Assembly: GCA_016715115.1 (NCBI GenBank)
Contig: JADKBM010000013.1
Coordinates: forward strand, 1-64,000
DNA from: Acidobacteriota bacterium
GTDB taxonomy: Bacteria > Acidobacteriota > Blastocatellia > Pyrinomonadales > Pyrinomonadaceae
Length of the DNA: 64,000 nt
Direction of reading: 5' to 3'
Part shown: piece after piece, positions 1 to 10,430 of the stretch
Layout of the letters: each line of letters opens with the position of its first letter
Numbering within the stretch: the first letter of the stretch is position 1
Notes under the pieces: generated by a model
Told to the model about the DNA's origin: nothing
The model's input: only the letters and a program-made list of their open reading frames with translations
Database searches by the model: none
Made by a program: the position numbers and the translations under genes

Positions 1-182
1 TGATCGATTCCGTTATGGATGGTGACGACCTGATCTTCACTCAGAATGACCGGCCGGTGGCGAAACTAACAGCCGTTCGACAAGAAAAGCCTTGTCCTCA
101 ATATGGAAGCGCCAAGGGATTGTTCGTGATGGCCGATGATTTTGACGCACCTCTCGAAGACTTTGACGAATACCGAAAATGA
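1..182 (+). CDS. Phd/YefM-family antitoxin, C-terminal part (5' end outside window)
   Basis: An open frame runs in from the left edge and ends at the TGA at 180-182. It encodes about 59 residues, with a RPVAKLTAV segment typical of the C-terminal part of the DNA-binding strand-helix unit of Phd/YefM antitoxins, followed by an acidic tail that in this family wraps the toxin. The stop overlaps the toxin start (ATGA at 179-182), the usual translational coupling of antitoxin and toxin. The DNA-binding N-terminus lies outside the window, so the family call rests on this tail and the neighbour. By family knowledge it would neutralise the downstream PIN toxin and autorepress the operon. Confidence 0.7.
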   Translation, partial: IDSVMDGDDLIFTQNDRPVAKLTAVRQEKPCPQYGSAKGLFVMADDFDAPLEDFDEYRK

Positions 183-565
183 AGCTTCTCCTCGATACAC
201 ATTCCCTTCTGTGGTTCATAGGGGGCGATCCGGCTTTGAGTTTGACGGCACGAAGACTGATCGAAGATGACCAAAACGAGAAATTCGTAAGTACGGTCAG
301 CATTTGGGAAACCGCGATCAAAGCCAGCCTCGGCAAGATGTCTTTGACGTCGCCGTTCAGCGACCTGTTTCCGCGTCAATTGGATGTGAACGGCTTTGAG
401 TTGCTGCCAGTTTCAGTTGACCATTCTTCGATTGTGGCCGTGCTGCCGTTTCACCATCGCGATCCGTTTGACCGAATGCTCGCCGCCCAATCGATCCACG
501 AGAAGATGTCTCTGGTCAGCCTCGACACCGCCTTCGACGATTACGGCGTAGAACGGTTTTGGTAA
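179..565 (+). CDS. vapC: VapC-like PIN-domain ribonuclease toxin
   Basis: A 128-residue protein, normal length for a single PIN domain. It opens with MKLLLDTHSLLW and carries the acidic residues of the PIN nuclease centre: Asp6, Glu44 (in SIWE), Asp95/Asp98 (HRDPFDR) and Asp116. The HRDPFDRML block is typical of the VapC subgroup paired with Phd-type antitoxins. Members are Mg-dependent ribonucleases that cut tRNA or rRNA when the antitoxin is degraded. The ATGA overlap with the preceding antitoxin indicates one operon. It appears intact; the target RNA cannot be read from the sequence. Confidence 0.9.
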   Translation: MKLLLDTHSLLWFIGGDPALSLTARRLIEDDQNEKFVSTVSIWETAIKASLGKMSLTSPFSDLFPRQLDVNGFELLPVSVDHSSIVAVLPFHHRDPFDRMLAAQSIHEKMSLVSLDTAFDDYGVERFW

Positions 566-876
566 AATCCGAAGCTCTTGCGGCTGTCGAAGAATCTTCA
601 TATCGCATTCTGCCCGCATCCCCTTCATATAGACGATTCGCTTTTTCGATGATGTCGAGTGAATTTCGTCCCGATCGCCAGTTCTCCCGCTTCAAAAAGG
701 CCGCCCGTCCGACGACTGCCCCGCCGGGAGAAGGAAGATAAGGCGAACCAATTTGATCGAAAGTTTCTTCACTTCTGGCAAAAATGGCCCGAAAACCGGA
801 TTTATGCCCGTAAGGTAGACCGTGACTGGTTTCCGTGTCTTTGATAACTACCGACCAAATTTGCACGGATCCGGAT

Positions 877-2795
877 ATGGAAAATCTAAAATTGTCACCG
901 TGTTTCGTTAAATGCGCCGGGCGCATCTTGCGCGTATCGAGCGCTTACCTGATCGCGTTTGTCCTTCTCATCCATCTCCTTCAAGGCGGCGTTCGATCCC
1001 AATCGACCGAACGATCAGAGAATTCGACCGGACTCGAAGCGGCCCAAAGATCGATTTCCGGAATCCTCAACGACGACGGCACGCTGAAGCCCGGCCTTAG
1101 CGGGAACTTTGACGCGAAAGGCTACCGGCTGGAATGTTCGGCCGACGGCTCGCCGCGTTTTGTCCCGCAATCGGAGGTCGCCGAAAGCGCAATGCCCCCG
1201 TCTTGCGGCGACCGGTGGGACGGACGTTTCGTTAACGGCGGACTCAACGCGCTGGTTTACGCGCTCGCCGTATCCGGAACCGATATCTTTACGTCGCCGG
1301 CGACTTTACCTCGGCAAATGGCACGGCGGCGAACCGCGTCGCCAAGTGGGACGGCACGAACTGGGCGCCGATCGGTAACGGATTGAACGGCCGCGTCAGA
1401 TCGATCGCGCGTCTTCCGGACGATACTTTTTACGCCGGCGGCGATTTTCGCCGGCCGTGCGACAACGCCGCGTGCAGCGCGACCACGACCGGATTCAACC
1501 GCGTCGCGCGTTGGGACGGCGCGGCTTGGCTGCCGCTCGGGAACGGGTTGAACGAAGCGGTTTACACAGTCGCTGTCTCAAACACCGGGGCACTCTACGC
1601 CGGCGGTACGTTCACCGGAACCTGCAACAGCGCAAGCTGCGCGACATCGAGCGTCGGGCTCAACCGGATCGGGCAATGGAACGGCAGCGCCTGGCTGGGT
1701 CTCGGTACCGGAACGAACGGCATCGTCAACGCGCTGGCCGTTGCGGGCAATGGCGATCTTTATGCAGGCGGCGGCTTTGCGGCGACGGGTTGCCGGGTTT
1801 CGAACTATTTCGCACGGTATGTCAATCACCTGTTCACCGCCTCCGTCGATGATGACTGGTCAATCGGCGGAAACTGGAACAACGGCTTCATCCCCCCGGC
1901 AGATGCGGGAGCGACGGTCAAAGCGGCCGTCGCGATCGCGTCGGCTGACGTCACGATCCGGGATCTGCGGGTCGATGAGGGCTCGGTTCTGACGCTTCAG
2001 GCCGGGCGGACGCTGACGATCACCCGAAGTCTTGACATCCTCGGAACGATCGGCGGACCGGGAAATGTCGTGATCACGAACTGCGAACCGAACGCGGTCT
2101 ACCGATTGGCTTCCGCTGGATATTTGAAAACCCAATTGACGCGCTGTGTGTCCGGATCGGGTGCTTTCGATTTTCCGGTCGGAACCGATTCCGGATACTC
2201 GCCGGTTCAACTGTCAAACGCCGTCGGAACCGGCGATTTTTCAGTCAAGGCCAATCCCGGACAATACCCCGACGGCGCCACCGGACTTCCCGTCAATCGG
2301 CTGAACCGTTGGTGGGCGCTGGAAAATTCCGGGCTTGTCCAGACCGACGTCGCATTTCAATATCCGGCGAGCGACGTCTCCGGAACCGAATCGAGCTACA
2401 AGGCGTTCCGGATCACCGGCGCTTCGGCATTTCAGCAGCCGACGGGCATCGACACGGCGCTCCACCGGGCGACATTGACCGCGGTCACCGAATTCTCCGA
2501 CTGGACGCTCGGAGAGCAAGTGATCACCGCCGCCAACGTGACCATCGAAGGCACGGTCACGGTCGGCCGCAACCCGGTTTCCGGCGCGCTTTTGTCGCTC
2601 ACCGATGAATCCGGCAACATCCGTTACGCACGGACGAGTCAATTCGGAAACTATCGATTCCCGGACGTTCCCGCCGGTGGTACGTACATCGTGTCGGTCG
2701 CTCATCGGCGCTTTCAATTCGCTCTCCCATCCCGCGCCGTTTTCGCCGCCGCCGATTTGACGGGCATCGATTTCGAAGCACTTTCCGGCGGTTGA
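877..2795 (+). pseudogene. Secreted repeat protein with a C-terminal carboxypeptidase-regulatory-like domain, interrupted by a frameshift
   Basis: The first frame (ATG at 877, possibly 835) starts with a signal peptide and reads well until about 1284, then turns into Arg-rich sequence and stops at 1386. The frame beginning with the codon at 1284 continues the protein as YLYVAGDFTS and NRVAKWDG and runs to 2795. The context gatatcttt at 1282-1290 fits a two-base AT duplication: without it the protein would read GTDLYVAGDF. The joined protein has about four beta-propeller-like repeats with the pattern YAGG.F, NR.A.WDG, LG.G; two repeats carry a C-x4-C insert. A beta-rich middle and a CarboxypepD_reg-like Ig fold (about the last 90 residues) follow. 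Function is unknown, probably surface or secreted. It may be a true pseudogene or a sequencing error. Confidence 0.65.
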
Positions 2796-2948
2796 AGAGC
2801 TTGACACATCGACCCCGCCGGCCCTGAGACACACAGGCGAATCAGTCTCGGAAAAGGGGTAAACGCAGGGAAAGCGAAATTGCTGAGTGGCAATGCGAAT
2901 CTAGAAATCCGTAACGGCGAATTGGACCTTTGAGCCTACGACGAGGAT

Positions 2949-2995
2949 AAGCGAGGTTTGCCTGAAATCTTAAGGTAGCATCGCTCGCTTTTTTT
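2949..2995 (+). terminator. Possible rho-independent terminator
   Basis: Arms AAGCGAG (2949-2955) and CTCGCTT (2984-2990) are followed by a T run to 2995. The loop is long (28 nt) and the site lies about 150 bp beyond the stop at 2795, so the call is tentative. A second short hairpin, CGTCGT-A-ACGACG, follows at 2996-3008. I see nothing else clear in 2796-3266. Confidence 0.35.
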
Positions 2996-3266
2996 CGTCG
3001 TAACGACGTAAGCAACCCGAAGTGAACAAAACAAGGTACGGCAAAATTACCAATCAATTTGGAGTTTCTCGCGGGACTCGGTCGAATTGCCGCCTAAGTT
3101 ACGCAAACCGCTTCGATTTATTGAACGACGCGTCGAGCGTGGCGGACACGGGCATTGCCGGCCCGAGCAATCAGTTGCGAGGGTCAGAGGACGTCAATTG
3201 CCCTGATTCCGAGATGAACGGAATTTGGCAGCATTAACAAAATAAGGGCTTTGGAACTCATTCCTG

Positions 3267-5168
3267 ATGACCAGCAATCCGTCCGTTATCCGAGGACGTT
3301 ACAAAATAATCCGAGAAGTTTCGCGTGGCGGAATGGGCGCGGTGTATCTGGCCGACGATCTCTTAAAAGGTTGTCCGGTCGCAATCAAGAAGAGTTTCCT
3401 TTCGGGCCAGGCCCAAGCGCAAAAAGGCTTTGAAATCGAAGCGAAATTGCTCGCGAGGTTGGATAATCCCGGCCTGCCGAAGGTTCTCGATTACTTCATT
3501 ACTGAGAAAAACGTTCAGACGCTTGTAATGGATTTCATCGTTGGCGACACGCTCGAGGATATTCTCGAATCCGGAAAGTATCGGGTCGGTTGTGGACTGG
3601 CCTATGAAAGGGTTCTTGATTGGACGATTCAGATCTTGGACATATTGCGGTATCTCCACAATTTCGAACCGCCGGTCGTCCACCGCGATATCAAACCGAA
3701 CAATATCAAGCTTACGAAGGAAGGGAAGATAGTTTTGCTGGATTTCGGGTTGGCGAAAAGTTCGTCGGTCACGGTTATGGGGGGCATGTCGGGGTATTCG
3801 CCGATCGAACAGGTTCAACGAACCGGGACCGATCAGCGGAGCGATATATATTCGCTTGGAACGTCATTGTTTCATTTGTTAACGGACCGTCATCCTTATA
3901 CGGCGCTGGAGCGGTTCCGGAAGGTATATGAACAAAGTTCAAATGCTGAAGACAGTATTTCGAATCGGAGGTCCTTGGATCCGCAAGTTAAGGTTGAGGA
4001 TCTCAATCCGCACGTTCCCGTAGCTTTCTCTGAAATCGTCGCGACTGCAATGGCCTTGGAACCCAAGGACCGATTTCAGTCGTCGAATGAAATGAAGAAT
4101 GCGATCTTCGAGGCGCGGCTTAGTCAAAAGCAAACGAAAGAAGAATTTGTCGATAAGAGCAATTCGTCCGAAATGAAAGTTGATTCCGGTGAAGATTGGA
4201 TTCGTGCGAAACCTCTGATCGATGACGACGAAGGAAGTCTTGGGGATTGGCGCCAACCTTATCAACAAGCCGAGGCCGACGCGACCCCGCTAATCAATGA
4301 TTCGTTTGTGCCGCAGAAGATCGGCGAAAGTTCTGATGGGGAGCACGACCTATTGGAACAACAATCACGGAGCACGGATGACAGTAAGTTAATGACCACC
4401 GTCTCTTCCTATGGTTTCGCGGCGGGAGGCGCTAATCGGCCTCAGGAAACGGTCAATCCCTTCGAGGGATTCGGTTTGTCGGCCAGCAAAGTCTCGGCGA
4501 TGCGACAGCAAAAGAACCCGAAAGTCCGTAAACGTAGTTTGCTGGCGCTACTAATACTGACGCCGACCATCGCAATCGTCGGAGTCACCGGATTGCTCGC
4601 ATACAAAATCCTGTCGATGACAAAACTCAACATCGCAAACACGATGATCGAGACATCGGCCGCAGCTCTGACAGGAACGGAATCGAAGTCGGTCGAGGTT
4701 TCGATCTACCTTAATGAGAATAACTGGCAGCCTACTCCGCGCAATGAAAATTATCGCTTCGCGGATTACGAAAGATTCAAATTCGGAGTCACGTCTCCCC
4801 GCTCGGGCTTCTTGTACATTATCACCTCCGACAGCGACGATCGCGTGTCACTGGCCTATCCCAAACCAAGTCAGTTAGACAACGACATCAAGGCCAGTAC
4901 TTTGAAGCTATTTCCCCCCGCAAAGTCCTTTCACTTCGATAGGAGCGCTCCCCTGAAGACGACGGCTTATTTTGCGATCGTGGCCTCACGGAAGGAGAAA
5001 CTGGCGATTCGAATTCAGAACATACTCGGTGGTGGCGAACGCAAAGTGGAATCTGACGATGTCTCCGCCCTGATCTCGGAGCTCGAAGAAATTTCGGTCG
5101 ATTCAGGCAGCAACCCGAGTGTCAAGATCTTCAAACTTGAGAAGAAAGGAGACGGAAAAGCTCAATGA
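3267..5168 (+). CDS. Membrane Ser/Thr protein kinase with C-terminal DUF4384 domain
   Basis: A 633-residue Hanks-type kinase. The kinase domain (about residues 9-285) has the glycine loop VSRGGMG, Lys41 (VAIKK), catalytic HRD at 139-141 with KPNN, and DFG starting at Asp159. An acidic linker leads to one transmembrane helix at about 424-449, and the extracytoplasmic part (about 476-590) resembles DUF4384. The kinase would sit in the cytoplasm with its sensor outside. Its stop overlaps the next start (ATGA), coupling it to the WD40-caspase gene. With FHA-domain proteins further down the island, it may phosphorylate Thr on a partner read by those FHA domains, as PpkA does with Fha in known T6SS; this is inference. 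No strong Shine-Dalgarno precedes the ATG. Confidence 0.9.
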   Translation: MTSNPSVIRGRYKIIREVSRGGMGAVYLADDLLKGCPVAIKKSFLSGQAQAQKGFEIEAKLLARLDNPGLPKVLDYFITEKNVQTLVMDFIVGDTLEDILESGKYRVGCGLAYERVLDWTIQILDILRYLHNFEPPVVHRDIKPNNIKLTKEGKIVLLDFGLAKSSSVTVMGGMSGYSPIEQVQRTGTDQRSDIYSLGTSLFHLLTDRHPYTALERFRKVYEQSSNAEDSISNRRSLDPQVKVEDLNPHVPVAFSEIVATAMALEPKDRFQSSNEMKNAIFEARLSQKQTKEEFVDKSNSSEMKVDSGEDWIRAKPLIDDDEGSLGDWRQPYQQAEADATPLINDSFVPQKIGESSDGEHDLLEQQSRSTDDSKLMTTVSSYGFAAGGANRPQETVNPFEGFGLSASKVSAMRQQKNPKVRKRSLLALLILTPTIAIVGVTGLLAYKILSMTKLNIANTMIETSAAALTGTESKSVEVSIYLNENNWQPTPRNENYRFADYERFKFGVTSPRSGFLYIITSDSDDRVSLAYPKPSQLDNDIKASTLKLFPPAKSFHFDRSAPLKTTAYFAIVASRKEKLAIRIQNILGGGERKVESDDVSALISELEEISVDSGSNPSVKIFKLEKKGDGKAQ

Positions 5169-8100
5169 ACAGACCTGATTTCCGAGGTATCATCATTTCG
5201 ATTTCAGCCGTTTTGCTTTGCAGCCTGTTACTAGCTGCACCAGTCGTGCCGCAGGGTGAAAGGGATCTGACGAAACCTGACACCAAGGCTACACCAGCGA
5301 CGAGACCGGGAGCAACACCGACGCCCGTCCCCGCGATCAAGCCTTCAGAAACAACCGTCGCGGCGACGAAAAAGATCTGCGCCACGAGGCCCGAAACCGT
5401 TGGGGGCACACTCACGCCGGAAGCGTTTTCCGATCGGTTGGTCACATATTTTCAGAGCGAAACCGAAGTGCAGATCGTTTCGCTCGAGAATACCGGCGAT
5501 ATAGAGCAGGCGAGGCGCCGGGCGACTTCGCTTGGCTGCGAATACCTGATTCGGACAATTATCAAAGGCGACCAAAAAGGCGCGAACATTAAGCTGATCA
5601 GCAAAAAGAAGTACAAAATTTCGGTAGAGTACTTTTTGGAACAATTAAGCGACAACAGGATTCTCCGTTCGGAAAAGTTGGAGGAGGCCGACAAAAACGA
5701 CGAAACGGCCGTCGGAAACGTGATCGGAAAGTTGGCATCCGGAGTCTTCTCCGCTTTGGGTGTCGGAAGAAATCCGAGGCAATCCTCAGAAACCGTATCA
5801 TCGCCGAATTTTACTCAAGACGTCATCAGCGAACCGATGATCGCTCCCCGCTTGGTCGTTCAGACGAGCCACGCGTCATCGGTTTCGGATTTCGTGTACA
5901 GCCCCGACGGTAAGTTATTGGCGACGCTCGGCGCGGATGGGGTTGTTAAGATCTGGCTTGTATACAGTAAATTGGAGGTTCTAACGATTCCGGGCTTCGA
6001 CGTCGTCGGAATTGACTTTCACCCGAACGGGCGTCAGATTGCATGTGTCAGCAAGAACAGCGTGGTCCGTATCTTTGACGTCGGTACCGGCAATTTGGCT
6101 CGCCGGTTTTTCGAGATCGCCCCGCCGGATAAAAAATCGAACTTCGACGAATCGCCCGGGCTCCTCTTTTTCAACAATCCGGTGCCGATCGAGTTCTCGC
6201 CGAGCGGCAATTTGCTTGTGGTCGGAAAGATCGGAGGGGTAAAGATCCTCGATGTCGCGACCGGTCGGACTTCGACCGTTTTCAAGAACAAGGACGACGA
6301 TGAACCGATCGAATCGCTCAAGATCAGCCCGGACGGTAAATCAGTGGCCGCGGTCGTGCTCAAGAACAAGGTCAAAATATGGTCACTGCTCACGCTCAAG
6401 GAGATAAAGGAGTTCGATGCCAACGTCGAAGAAGTAACTGCTATCTCCTTCAGTCGGGACAGTTCCAGAATCGCTGTTGGAAGTGTTAACGGGTCGGTTA
6501 AGACATATTTCGCCTCCAACGGCAAAGGCGACAAGCGAATCGTCGACAGCAACCTCGACAAAGAGTTCGTTGTCAAAAAGATCGGCGGAATAGTTGGAAA
6601 GTTCGTGCCGTACATCGACAGCGCGATAAGGCTCAAGAACCTGATCGACTACTTCACGAGGATCTACAAGGATGAGAGCATCCGCGCAGTGGATTTCAGT
6701 CCGGACGGAAAGTCTCTAGCATACCAATCGGGCGATAACTCGGTAAAGGTCGTCAACCTTGAAAACGGCGCCGAACTTTTCGGGGTTCAAACGGAAAACA
6801 CGCAGATCTTTCGCGAAGGAAACGCCCTCACAAAGTTCTTTATTTCGAGATATTTTAAGCAGATTTGTCCGGTTAAATTCAATAATGACGGGAGTTCGCT
6901 GAACACCTGCCGCGAATTCAAAAACATTCAGCGATGGGACGCCAAAACCGGCAAGAGCCTTGAGACGCTGGCTGTTGCGCGGCGCGGGGCAGCCGCCAAA
7001 CTGCCGTTTCCGGTGCCGTTTGCAGTCAGCTCGGCGGCATATTTTCTAAATGATAAAACGCTCGTGACGACAACGCTCGGAGGCGGTGTCGCTCTTTGGA
7101 ACCTGGAAAGCGGCGCAGAGCCCGAGAAGCTTTTGGATGAAAATGGTCTGATTAACGTACCGATCTCGCCGGACGGCAAGCTGTTTACGAAGATCATCGA
7201 TGATGGCAAGGCCGTCGGTGTTTTTGAAGTCGAATCGAAGAAGCAGGTGAGTGGCCAGCCGTACGAAAAAGTCAAGATTTTCAGTGCGACGTTCAGTCCC
7301 GACGGCCGGTATCTCGCCGTGCAGCTTTTCGAGGAAAAAGAGAAAAAGAAAGACGATGAGAAGGACGAGACGAAGGACGGCAAAAAAAAGAAGGACGACA
7401 AGAAAAAGGATGACCAGACCGAAAAAAAGAACACGGTCAAGTATCGAACCCAGCGGGTCATCGTGAGCGTCTTCGATATCGCAGCGGGATCCGAAATTCG
7501 ACGTTTTGAGAACGTCTCGCCGAACCAGTTCGCGTTCAGTCCCGACGGAAAGAACATAGCCGTGATGCCAAACGGGCAGTCCCTGTTCGACCCCTTTTCG
7601 AACAAGAGCGCAATCAAGATGTTCGACATCGTCAGCGGCGATCTCGTTCACAAAACAAACATCCGCACGACATCTCTCGGAGAGTTCGGTTCCAAGATCG
7701 TCTTCAGCTCCGACGGCAAGGTTTTTGTCGCGGAAGACAGCGGCATGCTGAAAGTTTGGGAGACCGCGACCGGCAAGAAGCTACAGGAAAAACGACTCGA
7801 CGACTTTCAAACTCCGTTCAATCTGACCTTTGTTCCTCAAAAAAATGTCGTTACGTTCACGACTTTCAAAGGCATCTTCAATTGGGAGATCGACGCCAAC
7901 CAGGTGACGCGATTGCCGATTACAACCGAGTACTGGGGTAAGATCTCGTACAGTCCGAACGGAAAGGCACTGGTCATCGGCAGCACGGAGAACCGCGTCA
8001 GATTGTTCGAAACGCAGGGTTTCACCGAGGTGGGAAGCCTGATTTCACCGATTCAACAGGACTGGCTGATGGTTTCTCCCGAAGGTCGATTCGACGCGGC

Positions 8101-9670
8101 TCGATTGGAGGACATCACGGAGGTTCATTGGGTAATGCCCGATAACCCCTTCGAAACCCACCCGCTTGAAATTTTTATGCGGGATTACTTCGAACCGAGG
8201 CTGTTGGGGCGCACCGTCGCCGGCGACAGTTTTGCTCCCATTCCAAACCTCATAGCCCGAAATCGTGCGATACCGAAGGTGCATATCACCGATGTTGCAA
8301 GAGTTGGAACTGACACGGTAAAGGTTACCGTTGCAGTTCAAAGCACGACTAGCGTCTCACAGGTCAGCAGCAACGGACAACCAAGGGTCTCGGGCGTCTA
8401 TTCGCTGAGACTGCTTCGTGACGGACAACTCGTCGGGTATTCGAACGAACCCGACGACGCTCCGCTGGCCGTCGACGCCAGCGGAAAAGCGGTCCGAACG
8501 TTTACGGTAAAGCTTCCGAATCTGCCCGACAAGAAGGAGGTCGAATTTTCGGCGTATGCGTTCAATTCCGATCAGGTAAAGAGCCTGACGGATCGCAAGG
8601 TTTACGGCTTGCCGACTGATGTGCCGACCGCCGAAGGCAAGGCGTACCTCGTTACTATCGGGGCAAACGCAAACGAAATAAGTAGATACAGCCTCCGCTA
8701 TGCGGCGAACGATGCGCGAGAGATGCAACGTGCGCTTGCAGCCGGCCTCAAGGAAACCGGACGGTTCCAACAGGTCATTGAGATTCCCCTGATCTCTGAC
8801 TTCAATCCGAAAAAGCCGGCAACAACGTCGAAGCCAAAGACGAAGAAGACAACCAAACGAAGATCGAAAAAATCTTCTGTAAATCAACGTGACCTTGTTC
8901 CAACTACCACACCCGAACTGCGGGAAGCGTCGGTGAGCGGTGAACACAACGCCAAGAAGCTCAAGATCAAAGCGGTGATCGACCTGCTTTCCGGAAGAAA
9001 GCCCGTTGAAAAACCGAACATTCCGAACGAGAGCAAAATCTCAAAGGCGGGTCCCAATGACACGGTGATCATCACGTTTTCCGGCCACGGTTATGCCGAT
9101 GAGCGCGGCGTCTTTTATATGGTGCCGTCGGATCTGGGCGGCACCGACGGCAAGTTCTCGAGTTTGCTGGGTCGATCGATATCAAGTGCCGAACTGGCCG
9201 AGTGGCTGCGTGACCTTGACGCCGGAGAGATAATGTTGATCCTTGATGCCTGCTATTCGGCGGCATTTGTCGAAACCGGGTTCAAGCCGGGACCGATGAA
9301 CAGCCGGGGCGTCGGACAGCTTGCCTACGATAAGGGGATCAAGATTCTCGCGGCGACCCAGGAGAACAATGTGGCGCTTGAAGCTAAGAGTCTGCAGCAC
9401 GGAGTCCTGAGCTACGTTCTGATCAATCAGGGTATCGAACAGAAACAGGCGGACTTTTTCCCGACCGACACGATAATCACTTCGGGTGAGTGGTTCGGAT
9501 TCGGGGTGAAGATGGTGCCGGTCAAGGCGGCCGAGATCGAGGCCCAGCGAAAGAAGGAAAGCAGTAACCAACAATCGGATGACCGGAGGAAAGAGCGGCT
9601 GTTGCAGCAACCGATCCTTTTCAACTTTTCGCGCGATCGGCGGGGAAATGCCTTGATCGTAGCCAAGTGA
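5165..9670 (+). CDS. Exported WD40-repeat protein with C-terminal caspase-like (C14) peptidase domain
   Basis: A 1501-residue protein with an N-terminal signal peptide (hydrophobic core about residues 9-27). After a DUF-like segment it has many WD40-type blades (about 235-960) recognisable by repeated FSPDGK and VKIW motifs, with a Lys/Asp-rich insert near 720-757. A peptidase C14 domain occupies about 1160-1450, with the dyad His1308 (SGHG) and Cys1363 (DACYS) intact, so it is probably active. A basic, low-complexity insert lies between the first caspase strand and the His. It is translationally coupled to the kinase upstream. WD40-caspase fusions act as sensor-protease pairs in bacteria, but substrate and trigger are unknown here; the signal peptide implies action outside the cytoplasm. 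Confidence 0.88.
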   Translation: MNRPDFRGIIISISAVLLCSLLLAAPVVPQGERDLTKPDTKATPATRPGATPTPVPAIKPSETTVAATKKICATRPETVGGTLTPEAFSDRLVTYFQSETEVQIVSLENTGDIEQARRRATSLGCEYLIRTIIKGDQKGANIKLISKKKYKISVEYFLEQLSDNRILRSEKLEEADKNDETAVGNVIGKLASGVFSALGVGRNPRQSSETVSSPNFTQDVISEPMIAPRLVVQTSHASSVSDFVYSPDGKLLATLGADGVVKIWLVYSKLEVLTIPGFDVVGIDFHPNGRQIACVSKNSVVRIFDVGTGNLARRFFEIAPPDKKSNFDESPGLLFFNNPVPIEFSPSGNLLVVGKIGGVKILDVATGRTSTVFKNKDDDEPIESLKISPDGKSVAAVVLKNKVKIWSLLTLKEIKEFDANVEEVTAISFSRDSSRIAVGSVNGSVKTYFASNGKGDKRIVDSNLDKEFVVKKIGGIVGKFVPYIDSAIRLKNLIDYFTRIYKDESIRAVDFSPDGKSLAYQSGDNSVKVVNLENGAELFGVQTENTQIFREGNALTKFFISRYFKQICPVKFNNDGSSLNTCREFKNIQRWDAKTGKSLETLAVARRGAAAKLPFPVPFAVSSAAYFLNDKTLVTTTLGGGVALWNLESGAEPEKLLDENGLINVPISPDGKLFTKIIDDGKAVGVFEVESKKQVSGQPYEKVKIFSATFSPDGRYLAVQLFEEKEKKKDDEKDETKDGKKKKDDKKKDDQTEKKNTVKYRTQRVIVSVFDIAAGSEIRRFENVSPNQFAFSPDGKNIAVMPNGQSLFDPFSNKSAIKMFDIVSGDLVHKTNIRTTSLGEFGSKIVFSSDGKVFVAEDSGMLKVWETATGKKLQEKRLDDFQTPFNLTFVPQKNVVTFTTFKGIFNWEIDANQVTRLPITTEYWGKISYSPNGKALVIGSTENRVRLFETQGFTEVGSLISPIQQDWLMVSPEGRFDAARLEDITEVHWVMPDNPFETHPLEIFMRDYFEPRLLGRTVAGDSFAPIPNLIARNRAIPKVHITDVARVGTDTVKVTVAVQSTTSVSQVSSNGQPRVSGVYSLRLLRDGQLVGYSNEPDDAPLAVDASGKAVRTFTVKLPNLPDKKEVEFSAYAFNSDQVKSLTDRKVYGLPTDVPTAEGKAYLVTIGANANEISRYSLRYAANDAREMQRALAAGLKETGRFQQVIEIPLISDFNPKKPATTSKPKTKKTTKRRSKKSSVNQRDLVPTTTPELREASVSGEHNAKKLKIKAVIDLLSGRKPVEKPNIPNESKISKAGPNDTVIITFSGHGYADERGVFYMVPSDLGGTDGKFSSLLGRSISSAELAEWLRDLDAGEIMLILDACYSAAFVETGFKPGPMNSRGVGQLAYDKGIKILAATQENNVALEAKSLQHGVLSYVLINQGIEQKQADFFPTDTIITSGEWFGFGVKMVPVKAAEIEAQRKKESSNQQSDDRRKERLLQQPILFNFSRDRRGNALIVAK

Positions 9671-9717
9671 TCGAAATTTCGTCGTGAAGGGGAACGAAAA
9701 GCAAAAATGGGGGAATC

Positions 9718-10410
9718 ATGCTGAAATCAATTATGTTGAAACTACTTGCGGTTGCCGTCGGTCTAACGGCCCTCGCCGCAACGGGTCTTGGACAAGAGGC
9801 CGGGCAAACTGCAGAAGAGGAGTTCGTCCGCGGCTTCACTCAAGTGCCAACACCCAAAAAAACATCGAAACCACCTCGGACGGTTAAGACCCCGAAGCCC
9901 GTTTCACTAGCCACAACAGTTGGAAAATCCGGAATGAAGGTCTGGCTTGAGCGGCAGATTGCCTGCGACGAGAACAAACCGTTCGTGCGCGTAGCTCCGA
10001 CGACTGTCTTTCGAAGCGGCGACTGCGTCAGACTTCAGTTCAGGCTGAATTTCGCCGGTTATCTGAAGATCATCAATCTCGGGACGAGCGGCAACGAACG
10101 GACGATTTTTCCGACGACGCTCGTCCCGCCAAAGACTTCGAATACCCTGCCGGATAACCGTGGGTGGAAATTCGACGACAACCCGGGGGCCGAGCAGCTT
10201 GTTTTTATTGTTTCGAAGTCGCCGGTCGGTGTGTCTAATGTGGACGATTCTGTCGGCAGCCGTGATCTTATCCGGAATGATTCGCCCGATGTTGAAGTTT
10301 ACGACAAGGACCTTTTACCGCGTGTTGAAAACGAGCAGGTCTACGTTTTGTCGGATGCGACGAGACTCGGGAAACCGATCGTCTTCAGATTGACGCTCAA
10401 ACATCGATAG
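9718..10410 (+). CDS. Exported DUF4384-domain protein
   Basis: A 230-residue protein with a signal peptide (about residues 1-25, ending near GLGQ) and a Thr/Lys/Pro-rich linker. The DUF4384-like domain from about residue 80 resembles the extracytoplasmic end of the kinase at 3267-5168: both have a segment on gaining a readable value (GYLKIINLGTSG here, GFLYIITSDSDD in the kinase). A purine-rich GGGGGAA lies 4-10 bases before the ATG. It follows the WD40-caspase gene by 47 bp and precedes vgrG by 20 bp. DUF4384 often accompanies caspase and kinase genes; a sensing role is plausible but unproven. Confidence 0.75.
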   Translation: MLKSIMLKLLAVAVGLTALAATGLGQEAGQTAEEEFVRGFTQVPTPKKTSKPPRTVKTPKPVSLATTVGKSGMKVWLERQIACDENKPFVRVAPTTVFRSGDCVRLQFRLNFAGYLKIINLGTSGNERTIFPTTLVPPKTSNTLPDNRGWKFDDNPGAEQLVFIVSKSPVGVSNVDDSVGSRDLIRNDSPDVEVYDKDLLPRVENEQVYVLSDATRLGKPIVFRLTLKHR

Positions 10411-10430
10411 GAATCGCCGTACCGAGAAGT

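Noticed and set aside
1282..1290. Programmed ribosomal frameshift in the secreted repeat protein
   Set aside because: No slippery heptamer or downstream stimulatory structure is evident; an AT duplication explains the break more simply.
3022..3237. A 71-codon frame in the gap before the kinase gene
   Set aside because: No ribosome site, no family similarity and a random-looking sequence.
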